Counted from the first letter of the stretch, positions 36,801 through 49,762 are shown. The stretch is 64,000 bases of DNA from Rhodococcus ruber NBRC 15591 (GCF_001894945.1 NZ_BCXE01000027.1:17516-81515), one strand, 5' to 3'. Notes: generated from the letters alone by a model not told the origin. Program-made: numbers and translations.

Positions 36801-39800
36801 TCGCCGGGGTCGTCGCCGACCTGCTCGGCCTGCCCGCCGTCGCCGCCGACGACGACTTCTTCGCGCTCGGCGGAAACTCGCTGCTCGCCACCCAGCTCGC
36901 CGCGCGGCTCGGCACCGTCGCCGGCCACCGCGTCGGCGTGCGGGAGATCTTCGAGCACCCCACCGTCGCCGGTCTCGCCGCCGCCGTCGCCGATCCGCTC
37001 AGCGGCGAACGCCTGCCGCTGCTGCCGACCGGCGACACCGGCCCGGTGCCGCTAGCCCCCGCCCAGCAGCGGATGTGGCTCGCCAACCGGTTCGACGTCG
37101 CCGACGCCGCCCCCGGCGACCACATCGCGTTCGTCGTCGACCTCGACGCCGGCACCGACCTCGACGCCCTCGCGGACGCCGCCGCGGACGTGCTCGCCCG
37201 GCACGCCGTGCTGCGCACCGTGCACCCCGACGGCCCGGACGGCCCGGCGCAGCAGGTGCTGCCCCGCATCGACCTCGACCTCGAGCCGCACGCGGCGCCC
37301 ACCGATCTCGACGCCACCGACCTCGACGTCGCCGACTTCGCCCGCGCCGGTTTCGATCTCACCGTCGACCCGCCGCTGCGCACCCGCCTGTACCGCACCG
37401 CCGCCGGCTACACCCTCGCGGTGGTGCTGCACCACGTCGCCGTCGACGGCCTGTCGCTGCTGCCGCTCGGCCGCGACCTCGCCGTCGCCTACGCCGCCCG
37501 GCGCGACGGACGCAGCCCCGCGTGGCCGCCGCTGCCGGTCACCTACCGCGACTTCGCCCGCTGGCAGCACACCCTGCTCGGCGACCCCGCCGACCCCGAC
37601 AGCCTCGCCGCCCGGCAGCTCGCGCACTGGACCCGCACCCTCGCCGGCGCCCCGCCGCTGCTCGCCCTGCCCACCGACCGGCCCCGCGGCGACGGCGACT
37701 CCACCGCCGGACGAGTGACCTTCTCGGTGCCCGCCGAACTGCACGCCGCCGTCGACAAGCTCGCCCGCGCCCACGACGCGACGACGTTCATGGTCGTGCA
37801 CGCCGCGCTGTCCGTGCTGCTCGCGACGCTCGCCGCCACCGAGGATGTCACCGTCGGCACCGCCGTCTCCGGGCGCATCGACCCGATGCTCGACGACGTC
37901 GTCGGGATGTTCGTCGGCACCGTCGCGCTGCGGCTGCCCGTGCCGGCCCGCGCGACGTTCGCGGAACTGCTCGCCGACGCCCGCCGCGTGGACCTCGACG
38001 CGTTCGCCCACGCCGACGTGCCGTTCGACCGGGTCGTCGACGCGCTCGGTGCCTCGACCGCCGGCCACCATCCGATCTTCCAGGTGATGCTCGCCTACGA
38101 GTCCTTCGCGCTGGACGGGCTCGACCTGCCCGACGTCACCGGTGTGCGCGAGCTGTCCACCGGCACGGCCCGATTCGACCTCGAGGTGACCGTCCGCGAG
38201 AACCGCTCCGACGCGGGCACCCCCACCGGCCTCGACGGGGTGCTGACCTACGACCGCGGCCTGTTCGACCACGACACCGTCGCGGGGTGGGCGCCGTTCC
38301 TGCTGCGCATCCTCGACGTCGTCACCGCCGACCCGGCCGCCGCGATCGGCGACATCGACCTGCTCGGCCCCGACGGCGACACCTCCGCACCCCGGACGGC
38401 CCCGGCGACGGCCACGCTGCCCGCGCTCGTCGCCGACCAGGCCCGGCGCCGGCCCGACGCGATCGCGCTCACCCACGGCGACGACACCCTGACCTACGGG
38501 CAGCTGCACGCCCGCTCGGGGGCGCTGGCCGCGCTGCTCGCCGAGCGCGGACTCGGCGTCGAGGACGTCGTCGCCGTCGCGCTGCCCCGCTCGCTCGACC
38601 TGGTGGTGGCGATCCTCGCCGTCGCCCGCGCCGGCGCCGTGTACCTGCCGCTGGACGTCACCCACCCGCCGGCGCGGCTGCGGGCCCTGCTCGACGACGC
38701 CGCCCCCGCCGCGGTGCTGTGCGACACGAGCTTCGCGGTCGACACGGAAGCGTCTGTGCTGCACATGGATTCGCCGGAGCTGTGGGAACGCCTGGACGGC
38801 GGCGGGGGATACGACGCGACCGTCCCGGCCGGGGCGGGCGCGTACCTGATCTACACCTCCGGCTCCACCGGCACCCCCAAGGGCGTGCTCGTGAGCCACG
38901 AGGCGGCCGCCGCGGTGTTCGCCGCCACCGCCGAGTTCGGGTTCGGGCCGCGCGACGTGTGGACGCTGTTCCACTCCCCGGCCTTCGACTTCTCCGTGTG
39001 GGAGATGTGGGGCGCGCTCACCACCGGCGGCCGGCTCGTCGTCGTCGACCACTACACCGCCCGCGACCCCGGCGCCTTCGCCGCGCTGCTCGACGGCGAG
39101 GGTGTCACCGTCCTCAACCAGACCCCCACCGCGTTCCACCAGCTCGCCACCGTCGACACCCCGGTGAACACGCTGCGGCTGTTGATCTTCGGCGGCGAGG
39201 CCCTCGACCCCGAGCAGGTCCGGCCGTGGCTCGCGGACCGGCCCCACGTGCGCGCGGTGAACATGTTCGGCATCACCGAGACCACCGTGCACGTCACCCG
39301 CGGACCCGCCGACCGGCCCGGCGTGGGCCGGCCCCTGCCCGGGCTCGACGTGCAGATCCTCGACCGGTCGCTGCGCCGCACCCCGCCCGGCACCGTCGGC
39401 GAACTCTACGTCGCCGGAACGCAACTCGCCCGCGGCTACCGCGACCGCCCCGCCCTCACCGCCGCGCGGTTCGTCGCCGCGCCCGGCGGCACCCGCCGCT
39501 ACCGGACCGGCGACCTCGGCCGCCGCGGCCGCGACGGCGTGCTGCACCACCGGGGCCGCGCCGACGACCAGCTCGAACTGCGCGGCTACCGCATCGAACC
39601 CGGCGAGATCGAGGCCGCGCTGCTGCGTTGCGACGGCGTCACCCAGGCCGTGGTGGTGCTGCGCGACGACCGGCTCGTCGCCTACCTCGTCGGCGGCACT
39701 CCCACCGCGGCGCTGCGCGAGCTGCGCCGCACCCTGCCCGACTACCTCGTGCCCGCCGCCGCCGTCGCGCTGGACGCGCTGCCCCGCACCGCCAACGGCA

Positions 39801-42800
39801 AACTCGACCGGGCCGCGCTGCCCGCACCCACCGTCGCACCCGGTGGTGGCCTCGCCCCGCACGGGCCGCTCGAGGACCTCGTCGCCGAGGTGTACCGGGA
39901 ACTGCTCGCCGCCGGGCCCGTCGGCGCCGACGACGACTTCTTCGACCTCGGCGGCAACTCGCTGCTCGCGACCCGCCTCGCCGGGCGCCTCGCCGACATC
40001 GCCGACGTCGACGTCACCGTCCGCGACGTGTTCGCCGCCCCCACCGTCACCGACCTCGCTGCCCTGCTCGCCGCCCGCGCCGGCACACCCCGCCGCCGCG
40101 CCCCGCTCGTCGCGGCCGGCGACGACACCCCCGTGCCGCTGTCCCCGGCGCAGCAGCGGCTGTGGTTCGTCAACCGGCTCGACCCCGAATCCGGCAGCTA
40201 CAACCTGCCGTTCGCGGTGCGCCTCGACGGCCGGCTCGACGTCGCCGCGCTCACCACCGCCGTCGCCGACGTCCTCGGCCGGCACCGCACCCTGCGCACC
40301 GTCTACCCCGACCCCACCGCGCAGGTGGTGCGGCCCGCCGCGCGACCGGCTCTCGAGCCCGTCGCCGTGCCCGCCGACGGACTCGCCGAGTTCGTCCGCG
40401 AGTTCGCCGCCCCCGGATTCGACCTCACCGACGAGCCGCCCGTGCGGATGCGGCTGTACCGGCTCGCGCCGCGGCGGCACGTGCTCGCGGTGGTGGTGCA
40501 CCACATCGCCGCCGACGAATGGTCGCTCACCCCGCTGCTGCGCGACATCGTCGACGCCTACACCGCCCGCCTCGCCGGGCACGAACCGCGGTGGGCGCCG
40601 CTGCCCGTGCAGTACACCGACTTCAGCCGCTGGCAGCGCGCCGGCGTCGACGCGCAGCTCGAACACTGGACGAGTGTGCTCGCCGGCCTGCCCGACGAGG
40701 TGACCCTGCCCGGGGACCGGCCCCGGCCCGCGCGCCCCACCGGGCGCGGCGCCACCCACCGCACGACGGTCGATCCCGTCGTCGCCGAGGGGGTCTCGCG
40801 GCTCGCGCGGGAGGGCCGCGCGACGACGTTCATGGTGCTGCACGCGGCGCTGGCGGTGCTGCTGGCCCGGCACGGCGCCGGGGGCGACATCGCCGTCGGC
40901 ACCGTTGTCGCGGGGCGCGGCGACCCGCAGCTCGACGACCTCGTCGGCATGTTCGCCGGCACCCTCGTGCTGCGCACGCCCGTCGACCCGGACGCCGGCT
41001 TCGCCGACCTGCTCAATGACGTCCACGCCCGGGACCTGGCCGCCTACACCCACCCCGACGCGCCGTTCGAGACCCTCGTCGAGCGCCTCAACCCGGCCCG
41101 CAACCCCGCCCGGCACCCGCTGTTCCAGGTCGCGCTGTCGCTGCGGCGCCCCACCGTCGACGCGTTCGAGCTGCCCGGCCTGACCGCGCGGGTGCTGCCG
41201 GTGGCCGACGAACACGCCAACTTCGACCTCCAGCTCGTCGTCACCGAGACCGGCACCGACGTCGACCTCGACTTCGTCTACGCCACCGACCTGTACGACG
41301 CCGGCACCGTCGCCGCGTTCGCCGACCGGTACGTCGCGATCCTGCGTGCCGTCGTCGCCGACCCGGCCGTGCGGATCGGCGACATCGACCTGCTCACCGA
41401 GCCGGAGCGGGCCGCGCTCGTCCCCGCCGCCGGGCCCGAGCCCGCCCCGGCGCGCACGCTGTGGCAGTGGCTCGCCGACGGCGCCTCCCGCGGCGGCGGC
41501 GGTGTCGCCGTGCGCGACGGCGACACGGACCTGACGTATCCGCAACTCCTCTCGCGCGCCGAGGCGCTCGCCGCGAGGCTGCACGCCGCCGGCGTCCGGC
41601 CCGGCGCGGCCGTCGCGTGCGCCCTGCCCCGCTCGCTCGACGCCGTCGTCGCCGTGTGGGGGATCGCGCGGCTCGGGGCCGCGCCGATGCTCGTCGACCC
41701 GGCCCAGCCCGCCGCGCGGCTCGCCGGAATGCTCGCCGACACGAGGGTCGGCGTCACCGGCGCCGCGCACCTCGGGTCGCTGCCCGCCGCCGTGACCTGG
41801 CTCGACGTCGCCGACACCTGCGACGGCACCGTCGCGGTGGCCGACCCGGATCCGGGCGCGCCCGCCTATCTGGTGTTCACCTCCGGTACCAGCGGAAACC
41901 CCAAGGGCGTCAGCATCACCCACCGCGGCGTCAGTGCCCTCGTCGAGGACCTGACGGAGCTGTTCGCCGCCGCGCCCGGCGACCGCATGCTGCACGTCGC
42001 GTCGCCGAGCTTCGACGCGGCGATGCTCGAGCTGCTCGTCGCCGGGGCGTCCGGCGCGACCCTCGTCGTCGCCGGGGCCGACGCCTACGGTGGCGACGCC
42101 CTCGCCGACCTGCTCGCGCGTGAGCGCATCACCCACGCCTGCCTGACCCCGTCGGCGCTGGCGACGGTGCCGTCGCGCGCGCTGCCCGACCTGCGGGTGC
42201 TCATGCTCGGCGGCGAGGCCGTGCGCGACGAGCTCGTCGCGCGGTGGGGCGCGGGCCGTCGCCTCTACAACGGGTACGGCCCCGCCGAGGCGACCGTCTT
42301 CGCGACCTGTTCGTCGCCGCTGACGCCCGGCGCGGACGTCGTGATCGGCACTCCCGTGCGCGGGGTCGAGGCCCTCGTGCTCGACGAGCGGCTGCGGCCC
42401 GTGCCCCCCGGCGTCGCGGGGGAGCTGTACCTGGCGGGGGAGCGGCTCGCCGACGGCTACCGCGGCGATCCCGGCCGCACCGCGACCCGGTTCGTCGCCG
42501 CGGCCGGCGGTCGTCGCCGGTACCGCACGGGCGACCTGGCCCGCTGGGCCGGTGTGTCCTTTGGGCGGCCAGGGCAGCCCAAAGGACACACCGGCGACGG
42601 AGTCGCCTTGCGGTTCGTCGGGCGCAGCGACGATCAGGTCAAGCTCCGCGGGGTGCGGATCGAGCCGGGGGAGGTCGATGCCGCGCTGCGCGGGGTGGCC
42701 GGGGTGCGGCAGGCGGCGACCGTCGTGCGCGACGGGGCGCTCGTGTCCTACGTCGTGCCCGCCGGCGTCGACGCCGACGACGCGCGCCGGCAGCTGCGCC

Positions 42801-45800
42801 GCAGCCTGCCCGCCCATCTCGTGCCCGTCGCCGTCGTGCCGCTCGACGCGGTCCCGCGCACCGCGCACGGCAAGCTCGACGTCGCGCGGCTGCCCGCACC
42901 CGACCTCGGCGGCCGCGACGAACCCGGCACCGACACCGAGACCCTCGTCGCGCGGATCTTCGGCGAACTGACCGGAACCGACCCCGGCCGCGGCGACGAC
43001 TTCTTCGCCGTCGGCGGCAACTCGCTGCTCGCCACCGTCCTCGTCGGCCGGCTCCGCGAGGAGACCGGCACCGCGGTGCCGCTGCGGCTGATCTTCGAAC
43101 ACCCCACCGTCGAGTCCCTCGCCGCCGCGCTCGACGCCGGCGGACTCGACGCCGACACCGGGCCGGTGCCCGTCCACCCCCGCCCCGACCGGATCCCGCT
43201 GAGCCGGGCGCAACGCCGCCTGTGGGGCCTGAGCCGCCTCGACCCCGACGCCTACCGGCTGCGCGCCGACGTGCACCTGACCGGACCCCTCGACGTGCCC
43301 GCTCTCGAGGCCGCGCTCGGCGACGTCGTGGCGCGGCACGAGATCCTGCGCACCCGCATCGTCGTCGACGAGCAGGGCCCGCACCAGGTCCTCGCGGACC
43401 GCGGTGTCCACTGGGACCTCGAGGAGGCCGGAAGCGCCCGGCGGCTGCGGCTCGCGGTCGACCATGCCGCGGCGGACGGGGCGTCGCTCGCGCCGCTGCT
43501 GCGCGACCTCGCCGTCGCCTACGCCGCCCGCGCGGCCGGGCAGCCGCCGCGGTGGGAGCCGCTGCCGCTGCAGTACGCCGACTACGCGCTGTGGGAACAG
43601 ACCCGCGGGATCCCCGAGCCGGACGTCGCGCACTGGCGACGCGCCCTCGACGGCCTCGACCCCGTCGAACTACCTACGGAAACAACCACTTCCGAGGCAG
43701 TGGCGGAGACCGTCGCGTTCGAGGTGCCCGCCGACGTGCGCGCCGGGATCGCCGCGCTCGCCCGCGCCCACGGCGCCACCGAGTTCATGGTGCTGCACGC
43801 CGCGCTGTCGGTGCTGCTCGCCCGCGTCGGCGCCGGCCACGACGTCGCCGTCGCCGCCGTCGTCTCCGCCCGCCGCTGGGCGCAGGTCGAACAGCTCGTC
43901 GGCCCGTTCCTCGACACCCTCGTGCTGCGCGCCCGCGTGGAACCCGACATGCCGTTCGCCGGGCTGCTCGCGCAGGTCCGCGACTTCGACGTCGCCGCCC
44001 TCGACCACGCCGGGGTGCCCTACGAGCAGATCCTCGCCGGCCTGTCCGGCCGCGTCCCGCAGGTCGCGCTCGCCCTGCAGGACTTCACCCTCGACCCCGT
44101 CCGGATCGGGGACCTCACCGTCGAGGCGCAGGAAGTCCTCGCCGGCGCACCGAAGTTCGACCTGCAGTTCGCGCTCGCGCCCGCCGCGGACGGCTACACC
44201 GGCACCCTCGTGCACGACGCGTCCCGGTTCGCCGGACCCACCGCGCGCCGGCTCGCCGACCGGTTCGTCGCCGTCCTGCGGCACGTCGTCGCCGCACCCG
44301 ACGCGCTCGTCGGCGACCTGCCCGTCGCCCGGCCCGCCGCCCCGTTGACCGGAGCCGACCCCGCCCCCGCCCGCACGCTGCCCGAGCTGCTGCGCGCCAC
44401 CGCCGCCGCGCACCCCGACCGGGAAGCGCTGCGCGAGGGCGAGACCGCGCTGACCTACCGCGAACTCGACGCCCGCTCCGACGCGCTCGCCGACGAGCTG
44501 CGCGCCGCCGGCGCCGGCCCCGGCACCGTGATCCCGATCGACCGGCCCCGCGGCCTCGACCACGTGCTGCGGCTGTGGGCGATCACCAAGACCGGCGCCG
44601 CCTTCACCAGCGCCGCCTCCACCAGTGCCGCCTCCACCAGTGCCGCCGCCACGAGTGCCACCTCCACCGGTGCCGCCGACGAGCCCGCCCCGGCGAACGT
44701 CGCGTACGTCGTGTCGACGTCCGGTTCGACCGGCGCTCCCAAACGTGTCGCCGTCACCCACACCGGTCTCGCGCCGCTCGCCGCCGAGGCCGCCCGCCGC
44801 TACCGCGTCGGACCCGGCGACCGCGTGCTGCAGGGCTACCACCCGGCGTTCGACGCGGCCCTGCTCGAGCTGCTGCTCGCCCACACCACCGGCGCGACCC
44901 TCGTCGTCGCCCCGCCGGAGGTGTACGCGGGCGCGGACCTGCAGCACCTGCTGCGCACCCAGCGCATCACCCACTACCTGTCCACCCCCGCGGTGCTCGG
45001 CACCCTCGACCCGCAGCAGCTGCCCGACCTGCGGGTCGTCGCCTCCGGCGGCGAAACCCTGCCGCCCGCGCTCGCCGCCCGCTGGACCCAGGGCTCGGGT
45101 GCGGCGGCCCGGCACATGCTCGACGCGTACGGACCCACCGAGGCCACCATCGTCGCGACCCTCGCCGACGTCGACGGCCGCGGCGGCATCGGCCGGCCCG
45201 TCCCCGGCACCGTCGCGCACGTCCTCGACGCGCGGCTGCGCCCGGTGCCCGACGACGCCGTCGGCGAGCTGTACCTGGCCGGGACGTCCGTGGCCCTCGG
45301 CTACCTCGGCGCCCCCGGCCTCACCGCGCAGCGGTTCGTCGCCGCACCTGGTGGCACCCGCCGCTACCGCACGGGCGACCTCGTGCACCGCCGCCCCGAC
45401 GGCACCCTCGCCTTCCGGGGCCGCACCGACCGGCAGCTCAAGGTCCGCGGCGTGCGCATCGAACCCGGCGAACTCGAGGCCGCCCTGCTCGCGCAGCCCG
45501 GCATCCGGCACGCTGCCGTGCTGGTCTCCGGCGGCGCGCTCGTCGCCTTCGCCGCCGCCGACCCGGACGTCGACGACACCCGCGTGCGGGCCGGTCTCGC
45601 CGAAATCGTTCCCCCGCAGCGCATGCCGGCCCGGCTGCGGCTGCTGCGGCAGCTGCCGACCACCGTCAACGGCAAACTCGACGTCGCCGCCCTGCACGAA
45701 CTCGACACCGTCCGCGACGACGCCGCCGACGACCGGCCCCTCACCGACGTCGAGGACCTCGTCGTCACCGTCGCCGAGAGCGTGCTCGGCGCCCGGCCCG

Positions 45801-48800
45801 ACATCCACGCCGGGTTCCTCGCCGCCGGCGGCGACTCGCTGTCCGCCGTCGTCCTCGCCGCCCGCCTCGCCGACGCCTTCGGCGTCGACGTGCCCGCCCG
45901 CGCGGTCCTGCAGGCCCCCACACTCGCGGCGCTCGCCGCGCACCTGCGCGACGGCGACACCACCCGGATCCCGTTGCGCCGCTATGACGACGACACCGCC
46001 ACCCCGCTCGCCCCCGCGCAGCAGCGGCTGTGGCTGCTCGGCCGCGCCGAACCGCGCAGCGCCGCGTACACCGTGCCCGTCGCGCTGCACCTGAGCGGCG
46101 ACCTGGACACCGCCGCGCTGGCCGCTGCGGTCGGCGACGTCGCCGACCGGCACGAGGTGCTGCGCACCGCCTACCCCGACGGCGTCGCCACCCTGGTGGA
46201 TCCGCCTGTGCTCGAGACGGTTCCGGGCACCGACGTGACCGCCGCCGTGACGGAGGTGTTCACCGCGCCGTTCGACCTCACCGCCGAGGCGCCGCTGCGG
46301 ATCCGGCTGATCGACCTCGGCGCCGGCGAACGGGTGCTCGCCGCGGCCGTGCACCACATCGCGTTCGACGGCGGCTCGGTCGCGTCGCTGCTGACCGACC
46401 TGCAGCACGCCTACGCGGCCCGCGTCGCCGGCTCCGCCCCGATCTGGTGGCCGCTGCCCGTCCGCTACCGCGACTACGCCCGCTGGCACCACGACCTGCT
46501 CGGCGACCCCGCCGACCCGGACAGCCTCGCCGCCCGCCAACTCGACCACTGGGCAACGACTCTCGCGGGTCTGCCCGACACGCCGCTGCCGCTGCCCACC
46601 GACCGGCCCCGGCCCGCGCGGCCCAGCCACGTCGGCGGCGCTGTCACCGTCCACCTCGACGCCGCCACCCACCGCCGCGTGCGCGACGTCGCGCGCGCCC
46701 ACGACGCCACCGGGTTCATGGTGCTGCACGCCGTGCTCGCCGCTCTGCTCGCCCGCCGCAGCGGCCGCGCCGACATCGCCGTCGGCACCGCCGTCGCCGG
46801 ACGCGCCGACCCGCGCCTGCACGCCCTCGTCGGCATGTTCGTCGGCACCCTCACCCTGCGCACCACCGTCGACGGCGCCGAGCCGTTCGCGGACCTGCTG
46901 CGCCGCGTCCGCGCCACCGACCTCGACGCCCTCGCCCACGCGGACGTCCCGTTCGATCAGGTCGTCGCGCGGGTCGCGCCGGCCCGCGGCACCCACCACC
47001 CGCTGTTCCAGGTGCTGCTCGCCCACCGCACCGTGCCCGCCGGGCAGGACCTGCCCCAGCTGCCCGGGCTGCGCGTGCGCGAATTCGACGCCGGCACCCC
47101 GGCCGCCCAGTTCGACCTCACCGTCGACGTCACCGACCGCGGCGACGACGGCGTCGACGTGCGTCTCGTGTACGCCACCGACCTGTTCGACGCCGGCACC
47201 GCCGAGGCGCTGCTGGACGAGTACCTCGCGCTGCTCGGCGCCGCGCTCGACGACCCCGCCGTCGCCGTCGGCGATCTCGCCGTCCCCGCGCCCGCGCCGC
47301 TGACCGCGTCCGCCGCGCCGCCGCGGACGCTGCCGCAGATCCTCGCCGCCACCGTCCGCGCCCACCCCGGCGCCATCGCCGTGCGCGCCGGGACCGTCGC
47401 CTGGACCTACGCCGGGCTCGACGCCCGCGCCGCCGCCGTCGCCGCGCGGCTGCGCGCCCGCGGCGTGACCGGCGTGGTCGCGGTGGCCGTGCCGCGCGGG
47501 GAGTACTGGCCGCTCGCGGTGTGGGCCGTCGCGAAGGCCGGCGCGGCGTGGGTGTCCGTCGACCCGGCGCAGCCGCCCGCGCGCGTCGCGACCGTGCTGC
47601 GCGACAGCGGCGCCACCGTCGGCCTGACCGTGCCGGGCGCGGCCCCGGCGGGGGAGGGCATCGACTGGCTGGACCTGACCGCCGGCGAGTCCGAAGACGA
47701 TGCCCCGGATGTCGCCGCCGAGCCGCACCCCGACGACACCGCGTACCTGATCTACACCTCCGGCAGCACCGGCGCCCCCAAGGGCGTCGCCGTGCCGCAC
47801 CGCGGCCTCACCGCCGTCGCCGACGCGCACGTCCTCGGCGTCACGCCCGGCAGCCGGGTGCTGCAGGCCGCGTCGCACACCTTCGACGCGGCGGTGTTCG
47901 AACTGCTCACCGCCCACGCGCACGGCGCGACCCTCGTCGTCGCCCCCGACCACGTGTATGCCGGTGGGGCGCTGCAGGAACTGATCGCCGCCGAGCACGT
48001 CACCCACGTCGTCGCCACCCCGTCCGTGCTGGCCACCCTCGACCCGGACGCGCTGCCGCGCCCGGTCACCGTCCTGTCCGAGGGCGAGGCGCTCACCGCG
48101 CCCGTCGTCGAACGCTGGCAGCGGCACCGGCTGCTCAACGGGTACGGGCCCACCGAGTTCACGATCGCCGTGTCGTTCGGCGGCCCGTTCGCACCCGGCG
48201 CCCGGCCCACCGCCGGGACCGTCGTCGCCGGCGCCACCGCCCACGTCCTCGACGCGCGCCTGCACCCCGTCCCGGCCGGGGTGATCGGGGAGCTGTACGT
48301 GACCGGGCCGAGCCTGGCCCGCGGCTACCACCGCCGAAGCGGGCTCACCGCAACACGATTCGTCGCCGACCCGTACGGCGCGCCGGGCGGGCGGCTGTAC
48401 CGCACCGGCGACCTCGCCCGCGTCACCGCCGCCGGCGAACTCGACGTCCTCGGCCGCGTCGACGAGCAGATCCAGCTGCACGGCATCCGCGTCGAACCCG
48501 CGGAGATCGACGCCGTGCTCACCGCCGCCGACGACGTCGACGCCGCCGTCACCGTCGCGGTGCCCGGCCCCACGGGCGAGACCGTCCTCGTCTCCTACGT
48601 GCAGGGCGGCGCCGACGCCGCCGCGCTGCGGGCCCACGCGGCCGCGCACCTGCCGCGGCCGCTGCGGCCCGCCGCGATCACCGTCGTCGACACGCTGCCG
48701 CTGCTGCCGTCCGGCAAGGTCGACCGCGCCGCGCTGCCCCGACCCGACTTCGGCGTCCCCGCACACGGTTTCGTGCCGCCCGCCGGCCTGACGGCCGAGG

Positions 48801-49762
48801 TGGTCGCCGAGGTGTTCGCCCGGCACCTCGACCGGCCCGTGTCCGCCGACCGGGGGTTCTTCGATCTCGGCGGCACGTCGCTCGGCGCCGTCGCCGTCGC
48901 CGCCGACCTGCGGGCCGCGCTCGACCGCGACGTCCCGCTCGACTGGCTGCTCACCGCGCCGACCGTCGCCGACCTCGCCGACCGGATCGACCACGGCGGT
49001 GACGACACCGACCCGCTCGCCACCCTGGTGCCGCTCGCGGGACGCCCCGACGGCACCCCGCTGTTCTGCGTCCACCCGATCAGCGGAATGTCTTGGTGCT
49101 ACACGGGACTCGCGCCGCACCTGCCCGGAGTCGCGCTGTACGGGCTGCAGGCCACCCGGCTCGAGCCGCTGCCGCGCACCGTCGCCGAGTTCGCCGCCCG
49201 CTACGTCGACCGGATCCGCACCGTCCAGCCCGAAGGCCCCTACCACCTACTCGGCTGGTCGCTCGGCGGAACCGTCGCCCACGAGATGGCCGTGCAGCTG
49301 CACGAGGCGGGGCAGCAGGTGGCGTCGCTGATCCTGCTCGACACGCTCACCCCCGACACCCTCCCCGACGTCGCGGCCCTGCCGGACGAACCCGTCGTCG
49401 AACTCGAGGTGCCCGGCCTGCCGTCGACGTTCGTCGCCGAGATCCGGGAGCGGGCGCTCGCCGCGGGCGCCGCCCTCGAGGAGGCCGTCACCGCGCACAC
49501 CCCCCGCGTCCTCGACGGCGACGCGCTGCTGTTCCGCGCCCGCCCCGACGGACCGGCCGGACCCGACCTCGCGGCGAGCTGGCGACGGCACGTCCGCGGC
49601 CACGTCACCGAGCACGACGTGCCCTACCCGCACGCCGACCTGACCACCCCCGGCGCGCTGGCCGTGATCGGCCCCGCGCTCGCCCGGCACCTGACCGCAC
49701 GACAGATTTCCGCGCCCGTGGGGCGCACCGACAGTGTCACAGCAACGAGGGAGACACCGTAA
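30878..49762 (+). CDS. Six-module non-ribosomal peptide synthetase with starter C domain and thioesterase
   Basis: About 6294 aa. GTG 30878 is preferred (GAGGGGG 4-5 nt upstream; Met at 30893 also possible). Order: C-A-T repeated six times, then TE. C active-site motifs at residues ~131 HHLALDG, ~1158 HHIAVDG, ~2184 HHVAVDG, ~3207 HHIAADE, ~4195 DHAAADG, ~5159 HHIAFDG. A3-type TSGSTG loops at ~594, 1611, 2658, 3667 (TSGTSG), 4612, 5626. Carrier serines in GGHSLG (~976), GGNSLL (~1998, 3025, 4045), GGDSL (~4984), GGTSLG (~5997). TE serine in GWSLGG (~6126). No epimerase or methylase domain. A leading C domain suggests acylation, so a lipohexapeptide is likely. The A3 pocket reads DFWNIGMVH, the threonine code; the others match no code I know. 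A1, A2 and A4 carry palindromic inserts, and A5 is short. Stop overlaps the BY-kinase start (TAATG). Confidence 0.95.
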   Translation: MPSFAMSTSQRGLWFAQQLTPDVPFTIAQYLDLHGPLDADLIRAACNQAAREVESGTLFLELVDGEPRQRVIPDVDDYPGYLDLRGHNNPEAEARRWMDETYTRPLDPLRDRLIATTLIQLADEHFYLFTYIHHLALDGHGGMVMLGRSAELYTAWARGEEPPPIRALSLEQIAEHERAYAGSTRQAADREHWAQRLVDLPPPVTLAPGSAAPSMPCRHVGAALGAEVTVDVAELAGSANSTDVPIVVAAFAAYLARMNAATDVALSLPVSARTTAPLRRSAGSISNIVPLRVRVEPDVTVADLVRRVQVELTGALRHQRYRYEDMLRDLHAVGDHRETRSAFGPVVNLMMFNPAYAYGDISGEYNLLSTGPVDDLSVNVYAGIAGRSVRVDFEANPRLYGDETLTRHHRRFLDFLGAFARSAEHAVGDLPLATPDELAGLVPARGPQAEGGCLLADVLTAHAGSDRVAVRDGTVALTYRELDERSTVLARKLIATGVGPDDRVAVLLPRSAASVIALWAVAKAGAAYTPIDPGTPALRLAELLRDVPVAVCGDDVALPDGVTRVDPGDGETSSAPFEVGERVRPLHPEHLAWVIHTSGSTGTPKAVAVSHRGLAGLVATLRARYAADADSRVLHLAAPSFDASLQELLLAFDAGATLVICPPDVVGGPDLAALLREQAVTHAITAPAVLAVTPENDLPALRMLDAGGEALPVDVADRWSRGRTMLNAYGPTETTVLATLSDPLRPGGGVPIGAPVHGVTALVLDARLRPVPVGAVGELYLGGPSVARGYLGDQALTAARFVASPFGRVYRTGDLVRWSRARFWSSELPETRTGGGGALEFVGRADRQVKIRGYRIEPGEVEAALTGLDGVASAAVVVHGDTLAAYVVGDALPDDVHARLAERLPAYLRPATITVLDALPLTPGGKIDRRALPAPAVDTATGSRAPAGPTETLVARLMCEIVGVETVGADANFFALGGHSLGAAQLAARLGAALGRDVHLRDVFDHPTVAALAAAVDAGPTATVPAPSRSADDTPAPLAPAQRRLWLLAHGDTAAYHLPFALHLDCTLDTAALRAALGDVLGRHEILRTVFTEPGPRQHVRPVAEVLPGLDAEPVDPADVDALIAEWAAAPFDLTTDIPLRARLLRVGPDRHVLAVVAHHIAVDGASFVPLTLDVAAAYTARAAGHGPRWEPLPLQYADYARWHRALLGDEDDPDSRAARELAHWTTALAGLGEAPTLPTDRPRTGSPGPAESLEFAVPAARFEALRRLAAAHDATAFMAVHAAVAVWLSTWTGGRDVAVGSAAAGREHPDLDALVGMFVGTVALRLAVDPATSFTDLLAAARRTDLDAYAHATVPFDRVVDTLGFAPFQVMLAYDNVAVPDLDLPGLRVRVEEIPSGRARFDVELAVRELPDGSLAGRVIYDGGLFERATVAAAVARLHAVLDAAVAAPHAPVGDLDVGAPEIVVAPAGPVATLPELLAAHPLHVVAPGGAPIELIPAATPLAWHLLERGLGPEDRVAILLPRSVESVRAVAAVALTGAAFVPVDPAQPAARIARLLADAEVRHAVARPGTSLPDGVARIDPDAGAARSGAITDADRVRPLRPDHAAYLVYTSGSTGAPKGVVVTHRGLAPLVAALRRRMDLDPQARVLHFASPAFDASVLEYLLAAAAGGTLVVAPADVYGGDELLELLRAERITHWFSTPAVPALLDPAGLDALRVLAVGGEAWPAETAARWAPGRTMLNVYGPTETTVLATASAPLVPGERLTIGTGLDGVTALVLGPRLRPVPVGVVGELYLLGPGVARGYLGMPGQTASRFVASPFGGGRMYRTGDLVRWSGAPFGLPGQPKGHTGGGATLEFVGRVDHQVKLRGFRIELGEIDATLTGHPAVAAAVTVVRGDALAAYVHGPDTARLDPAELREFAATRLPRHMVPATVTVLDALPLTSTGKIDRAALPAPVVAPGAPAGYRSAAEELVAGVVADLLGLPAVAADDDFFALGGNSLLATQLAARLGTVAGHRVGVREIFEHPTVAGLAAAVADPLSGERLPLLPTGDTGPVPLAPAQQRMWLANRFDVADAAPGDHIAFVVDLDAGTDLDALADAAADVLARHAVLRTVHPDGPDGPAQQVLPRIDLDLEPHAAPTDLDATDLDVADFARAGFDLTVDPPLRTRLYRTAAGYTLAVVLHHVAVDGLSLLPLGRDLAVAYAARRDGRSPAWPPLPVTYRDFARWQHTLLGDPADPDSLAARQLAHWTRTLAGAPPLLALPTDRPRGDGDSTAGRVTFSVPAELHAAVDKLARAHDATTFMVVHAALSVLLATLAATEDVTVGTAVSGRIDPMLDDVVGMFVGTVALRLPVPARATFAELLADARRVDLDAFAHADVPFDRVVDALGASTAGHHPIFQVMLAYESFALDGLDLPDVTGVRELSTGTARFDLEVTVRENRSDAGTPTGLDGVLTYDRGLFDHDTVAGWAPFLLRILDVVTADPAAAIGDIDLLGPDGDTSAPRTAPATATLPALVADQARRRPDAIALTHGDDTLTYGQLHARSGALAALLAERGLGVEDVVAVALPRSLDLVVAILAVARAGAVYLPLDVTHPPARLRALLDDAAPAAVLCDTSFAVDTEASVLHMDSPELWERLDGGGGYDATVPAGAGAYLIYTSGSTGTPKGVLVSHEAAAAVFAATAEFGFGPRDVWTLFHSPAFDFSVWEMWGALTTGGRLVVVDHYTARDPGAFAALLDGEGVTVLNQTPTAFHQLATVDTPVNTLRLLIFGGEALDPEQVRPWLADRPHVRAVNMFGITETTVHVTRGPADRPGVGRPLPGLDVQILDRSLRRTPPGTVGELYVAGTQLARGYRDRPALTAARFVAAPGGTRRYRTGDLGRRGRDGVLHHRGRADDQLELRGYRIEPGEIEAALLRCDGVTQAVVVLRDDRLVAYLVGGTPTAALRELRRTLPDYLVPAAAVALDALPRTANGKLDRAALPAPTVAPGGGLAPHGPLEDLVAEVYRELLAAGPVGADDDFFDLGGNSLLATRLAGRLADIADVDVTVRDVFAAPTVTDLAALLAARAGTPRRRAPLVAAGDDTPVPLSPAQQRLWFVNRLDPESGSYNLPFAVRLDGRLDVAALTTAVADVLGRHRTLRTVYPDPTAQVVRPAARPALEPVAVPADGLAEFVREFAAPGFDLTDEPPVRMRLYRLAPRRHVLAVVVHHIAADEWSLTPLLRDIVDAYTARLAGHEPRWAPLPVQYTDFSRWQRAGVDAQLEHWTSVLAGLPDEVTLPGDRPRPARPTGRGATHRTTVDPVVAEGVSRLAREGRATTFMVLHAALAVLLARHGAGGDIAVGTVVAGRGDPQLDDLVGMFAGTLVLRTPVDPDAGFADLLNDVHARDLAAYTHPDAPFETLVERLNPARNPARHPLFQVALSLRRPTVDAFELPGLTARVLPVADEHANFDLQLVVTETGTDVDLDFVYATDLYDAGTVAAFADRYVAILRAVVADPAVRIGDIDLLTEPERAALVPAAGPEPAPARTLWQWLADGASRGGGGVAVRDGDTDLTYPQLLSRAEALAARLHAAGVRPGAAVACALPRSLDAVVAVWGIARLGAAPMLVDPAQPAARLAGMLADTRVGVTGAAHLGSLPAAVTWLDVADTCDGTVAVADPDPGAPAYLVFTSGTSGNPKGVSITHRGVSALVEDLTELFAAAPGDRMLHVASPSFDAAMLELLVAGASGATLVVAGADAYGGDALADLLARERITHACLTPSALATVPSRALPDLRVLMLGGEAVRDELVARWGAGRRLYNGYGPAEATVFATCSSPLTPGADVVIGTPVRGVEALVLDERLRPVPPGVAGELYLAGERLADGYRGDPGRTATRFVAAAGGRRRYRTGDLARWAGVSFGRPGQPKGHTGDGVALRFVGRSDDQVKLRGVRIEPGEVDAALRGVAGVRQAATVVRDGALVSYVVPAGVDADDARRQLRRSLPAHLVPVAVVPLDAVPRTAHGKLDVARLPAPDLGGRDEPGTDTETLVARIFGELTGTDPGRGDDFFAVGGNSLLATVLVGRLREETGTAVPLRLIFEHPTVESLAAALDAGGLDADTGPVPVHPRPDRIPLSRAQRRLWGLSRLDPDAYRLRADVHLTGPLDVPALEAALGDVVARHEILRTRIVVDEQGPHQVLADRGVHWDLEEAGSARRLRLAVDHAAADGASLAPLLRDLAVAYAARAAGQPPRWEPLPLQYADYALWEQTRGIPEPDVAHWRRALDGLDPVELPTETTTSEAVAETVAFEVPADVRAGIAALARAHGATEFMVLHAALSVLLARVGAGHDVAVAAVVSARRWAQVEQLVGPFLDTLVLRARVEPDMPFAGLLAQVRDFDVAALDHAGVPYEQILAGLSGRVPQVALALQDFTLDPVRIGDLTVEAQEVLAGAPKFDLQFALAPAADGYTGTLVHDASRFAGPTARRLADRFVAVLRHVVAAPDALVGDLPVARPAAPLTGADPAPARTLPELLRATAAAHPDREALREGETALTYRELDARSDALADELRAAGAGPGTVIPIDRPRGLDHVLRLWAITKTGAAFTSAASTSAASTSAAATSATSTGAADEPAPANVAYVVSTSGSTGAPKRVAVTHTGLAPLAAEAARRYRVGPGDRVLQGYHPAFDAALLELLLAHTTGATLVVAPPEVYAGADLQHLLRTQRITHYLSTPAVLGTLDPQQLPDLRVVASGGETLPPALAARWTQGSGAAARHMLDAYGPTEATIVATLADVDGRGGIGRPVPGTVAHVLDARLRPVPDDAVGELYLAGTSVALGYLGAPGLTAQRFVAAPGGTRRYRTGDLVHRRPDGTLAFRGRTDRQLKVRGVRIEPGELEAALLAQPGIRHAAVLVSGGALVAFAAADPDVDDTRVRAGLAEIVPPQRMPARLRLLRQLPTTVNGKLDVAALHELDTVRDDAADDRPLTDVEDLVVTVAESVLGARPDIHAGFLAAGGDSLSAVVLAARLADAFGVDVPARAVLQAPTLAALAAHLRDGDTTRIPLRRYDDDTATPLAPAQQRLWLLGRAEPRSAAYTVPVALHLSGDLDTAALAAAVGDVADRHEVLRTAYPDGVATLVDPPVLETVPGTDVTAAVTEVFTAPFDLTAEAPLRIRLIDLGAGERVLAAAVHHIAFDGGSVASLLTDLQHAYAARVAGSAPIWWPLPVRYRDYARWHHDLLGDPADPDSLAARQLDHWATTLAGLPDTPLPLPTDRPRPARPSHVGGAVTVHLDAATHRRVRDVARAHDATGFMVLHAVLAALLARRSGRADIAVGTAVAGRADPRLHALVGMFVGTLTLRTTVDGAEPFADLLRRVRATDLDALAHADVPFDQVVARVAPARGTHHPLFQVLLAHRTVPAGQDLPQLPGLRVREFDAGTPAAQFDLTVDVTDRGDDGVDVRLVYATDLFDAGTAEALLDEYLALLGAALDDPAVAVGDLAVPAPAPLTASAAPPRTLPQILAATVRAHPGAIAVRAGTVAWTYAGLDARAAAVAARLRARGVTGVVAVAVPRGEYWPLAVWAVAKAGAAWVSVDPAQPPARVATVLRDSGATVGLTVPGAAPAGEGIDWLDLTAGESEDDAPDVAAEPHPDDTAYLIYTSGSTGAPKGVAVPHRGLTAVADAHVLGVTPGSRVLQAASHTFDAAVFELLTAHAHGATLVVAPDHVYAGGALQELIAAEHVTHVVATPSVLATLDPDALPRPVTVLSEGEALTAPVVERWQRHRLLNGYGPTEFTIAVSFGGPFAPGARPTAGTVVAGATAHVLDARLHPVPAGVIGELYVTGPSLARGYHRRSGLTATRFVADPYGAPGGRLYRTGDLARVTAAGELDVLGRVDEQIQLHGIRVEPAEIDAVLTAADDVDAAVTVAVPGPTGETVLVSYVQGGADAAALRAHAAAHLPRPLRPAAITVVDTLPLLPSGKVDRAALPRPDFGVPAHGFVPPAGLTAEVVAEVFARHLDRPVSADRGFFDLGGTSLGAVAVAADLRAALDRDVPLDWLLTAPTVADLADRIDHGGDDTDPLATLVPLAGRPDGTPLFCVHPISGMSWCYTGLAPHLPGVALYGLQATRLEPLPRTVAEFAARYVDRIRTVQPEGPYHLLGWSLGGTVAHEMAVQLHEAGQQVASLILLDTLTPDTLPDVAALPDEPVVELEVPGLPSTFVAEIRERALAAGAALEEAVTAHTPRVLDGDALLFRARPDGPAGPDLAASWRRHVRGHVTEHDVPYPHADLTTPGALAVIGPALARHLTARQISAPVGRTDSVTATRETP
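33334..33377. repeat. Palindromic in-frame insert in adenylation domain 1
   Basis: Arms 33334-33350 and 33361-33377 are complementary over 17 bp with one mismatch around a 10 nt loop. The insert adds 15 codons between RTGDLVRW and LEFVGR (core motifs A7 and A8). Sequence differs from the other two inserts, but position and length are the same. Confidence 0.85.
36388..36431. repeat. Palindromic in-frame insert in adenylation domain 2
   Basis: Arms 36388-36408 and 36411-36431 pair over 21 bp with three mismatches, two-base loop. The core CCTTTGGG/CCCAAAGG is shared with the insert in domain 4. It encodes [16 protein letters not shown] between motifs A7 and A8. Confidence 0.85.
42549..42594. 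repeat. Palindromic in-frame insert in adenylation domain 4
   Basis: Arms 42549-42570 and 42573-42594 pair over 22 bp with a single mismatch and a two-base loop, the most perfect of the three. The right arm is nearly identical to that in domain 2. It encodes [16 protein letters not shown] at the same A7-A8 position. Confidence 0.88.
44606..44680 (+). repeat. Five 15-bp tandem repeats replacing part of adenylation domain 5
   Basis: Five in-frame units of 15 bp (consensus ACCAGTGCCGCCTCC) encode a Thr-Ser-Ala-Ala-Ser-like run. They stand where the other domains have about 70 residues including a PVDPxxPxxR segment; here only about 33 residues separate KTGAAF from the TSGSTG loop. The N-terminal subdomain of A5 is therefore about 40 residues short. 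Confidence 0.85.

Noticed and set aside
33359..49246. Very long open frames on the minus strand opposite the NRPS (up to about 2190 codons)
   Set aside because: They are mirror frames of GC-rich coding DNA: low-complexity Gly/Arg/Val/Glu composition, no domain motifs, and they lie exactly antisense to well-defined C, A and T domains.
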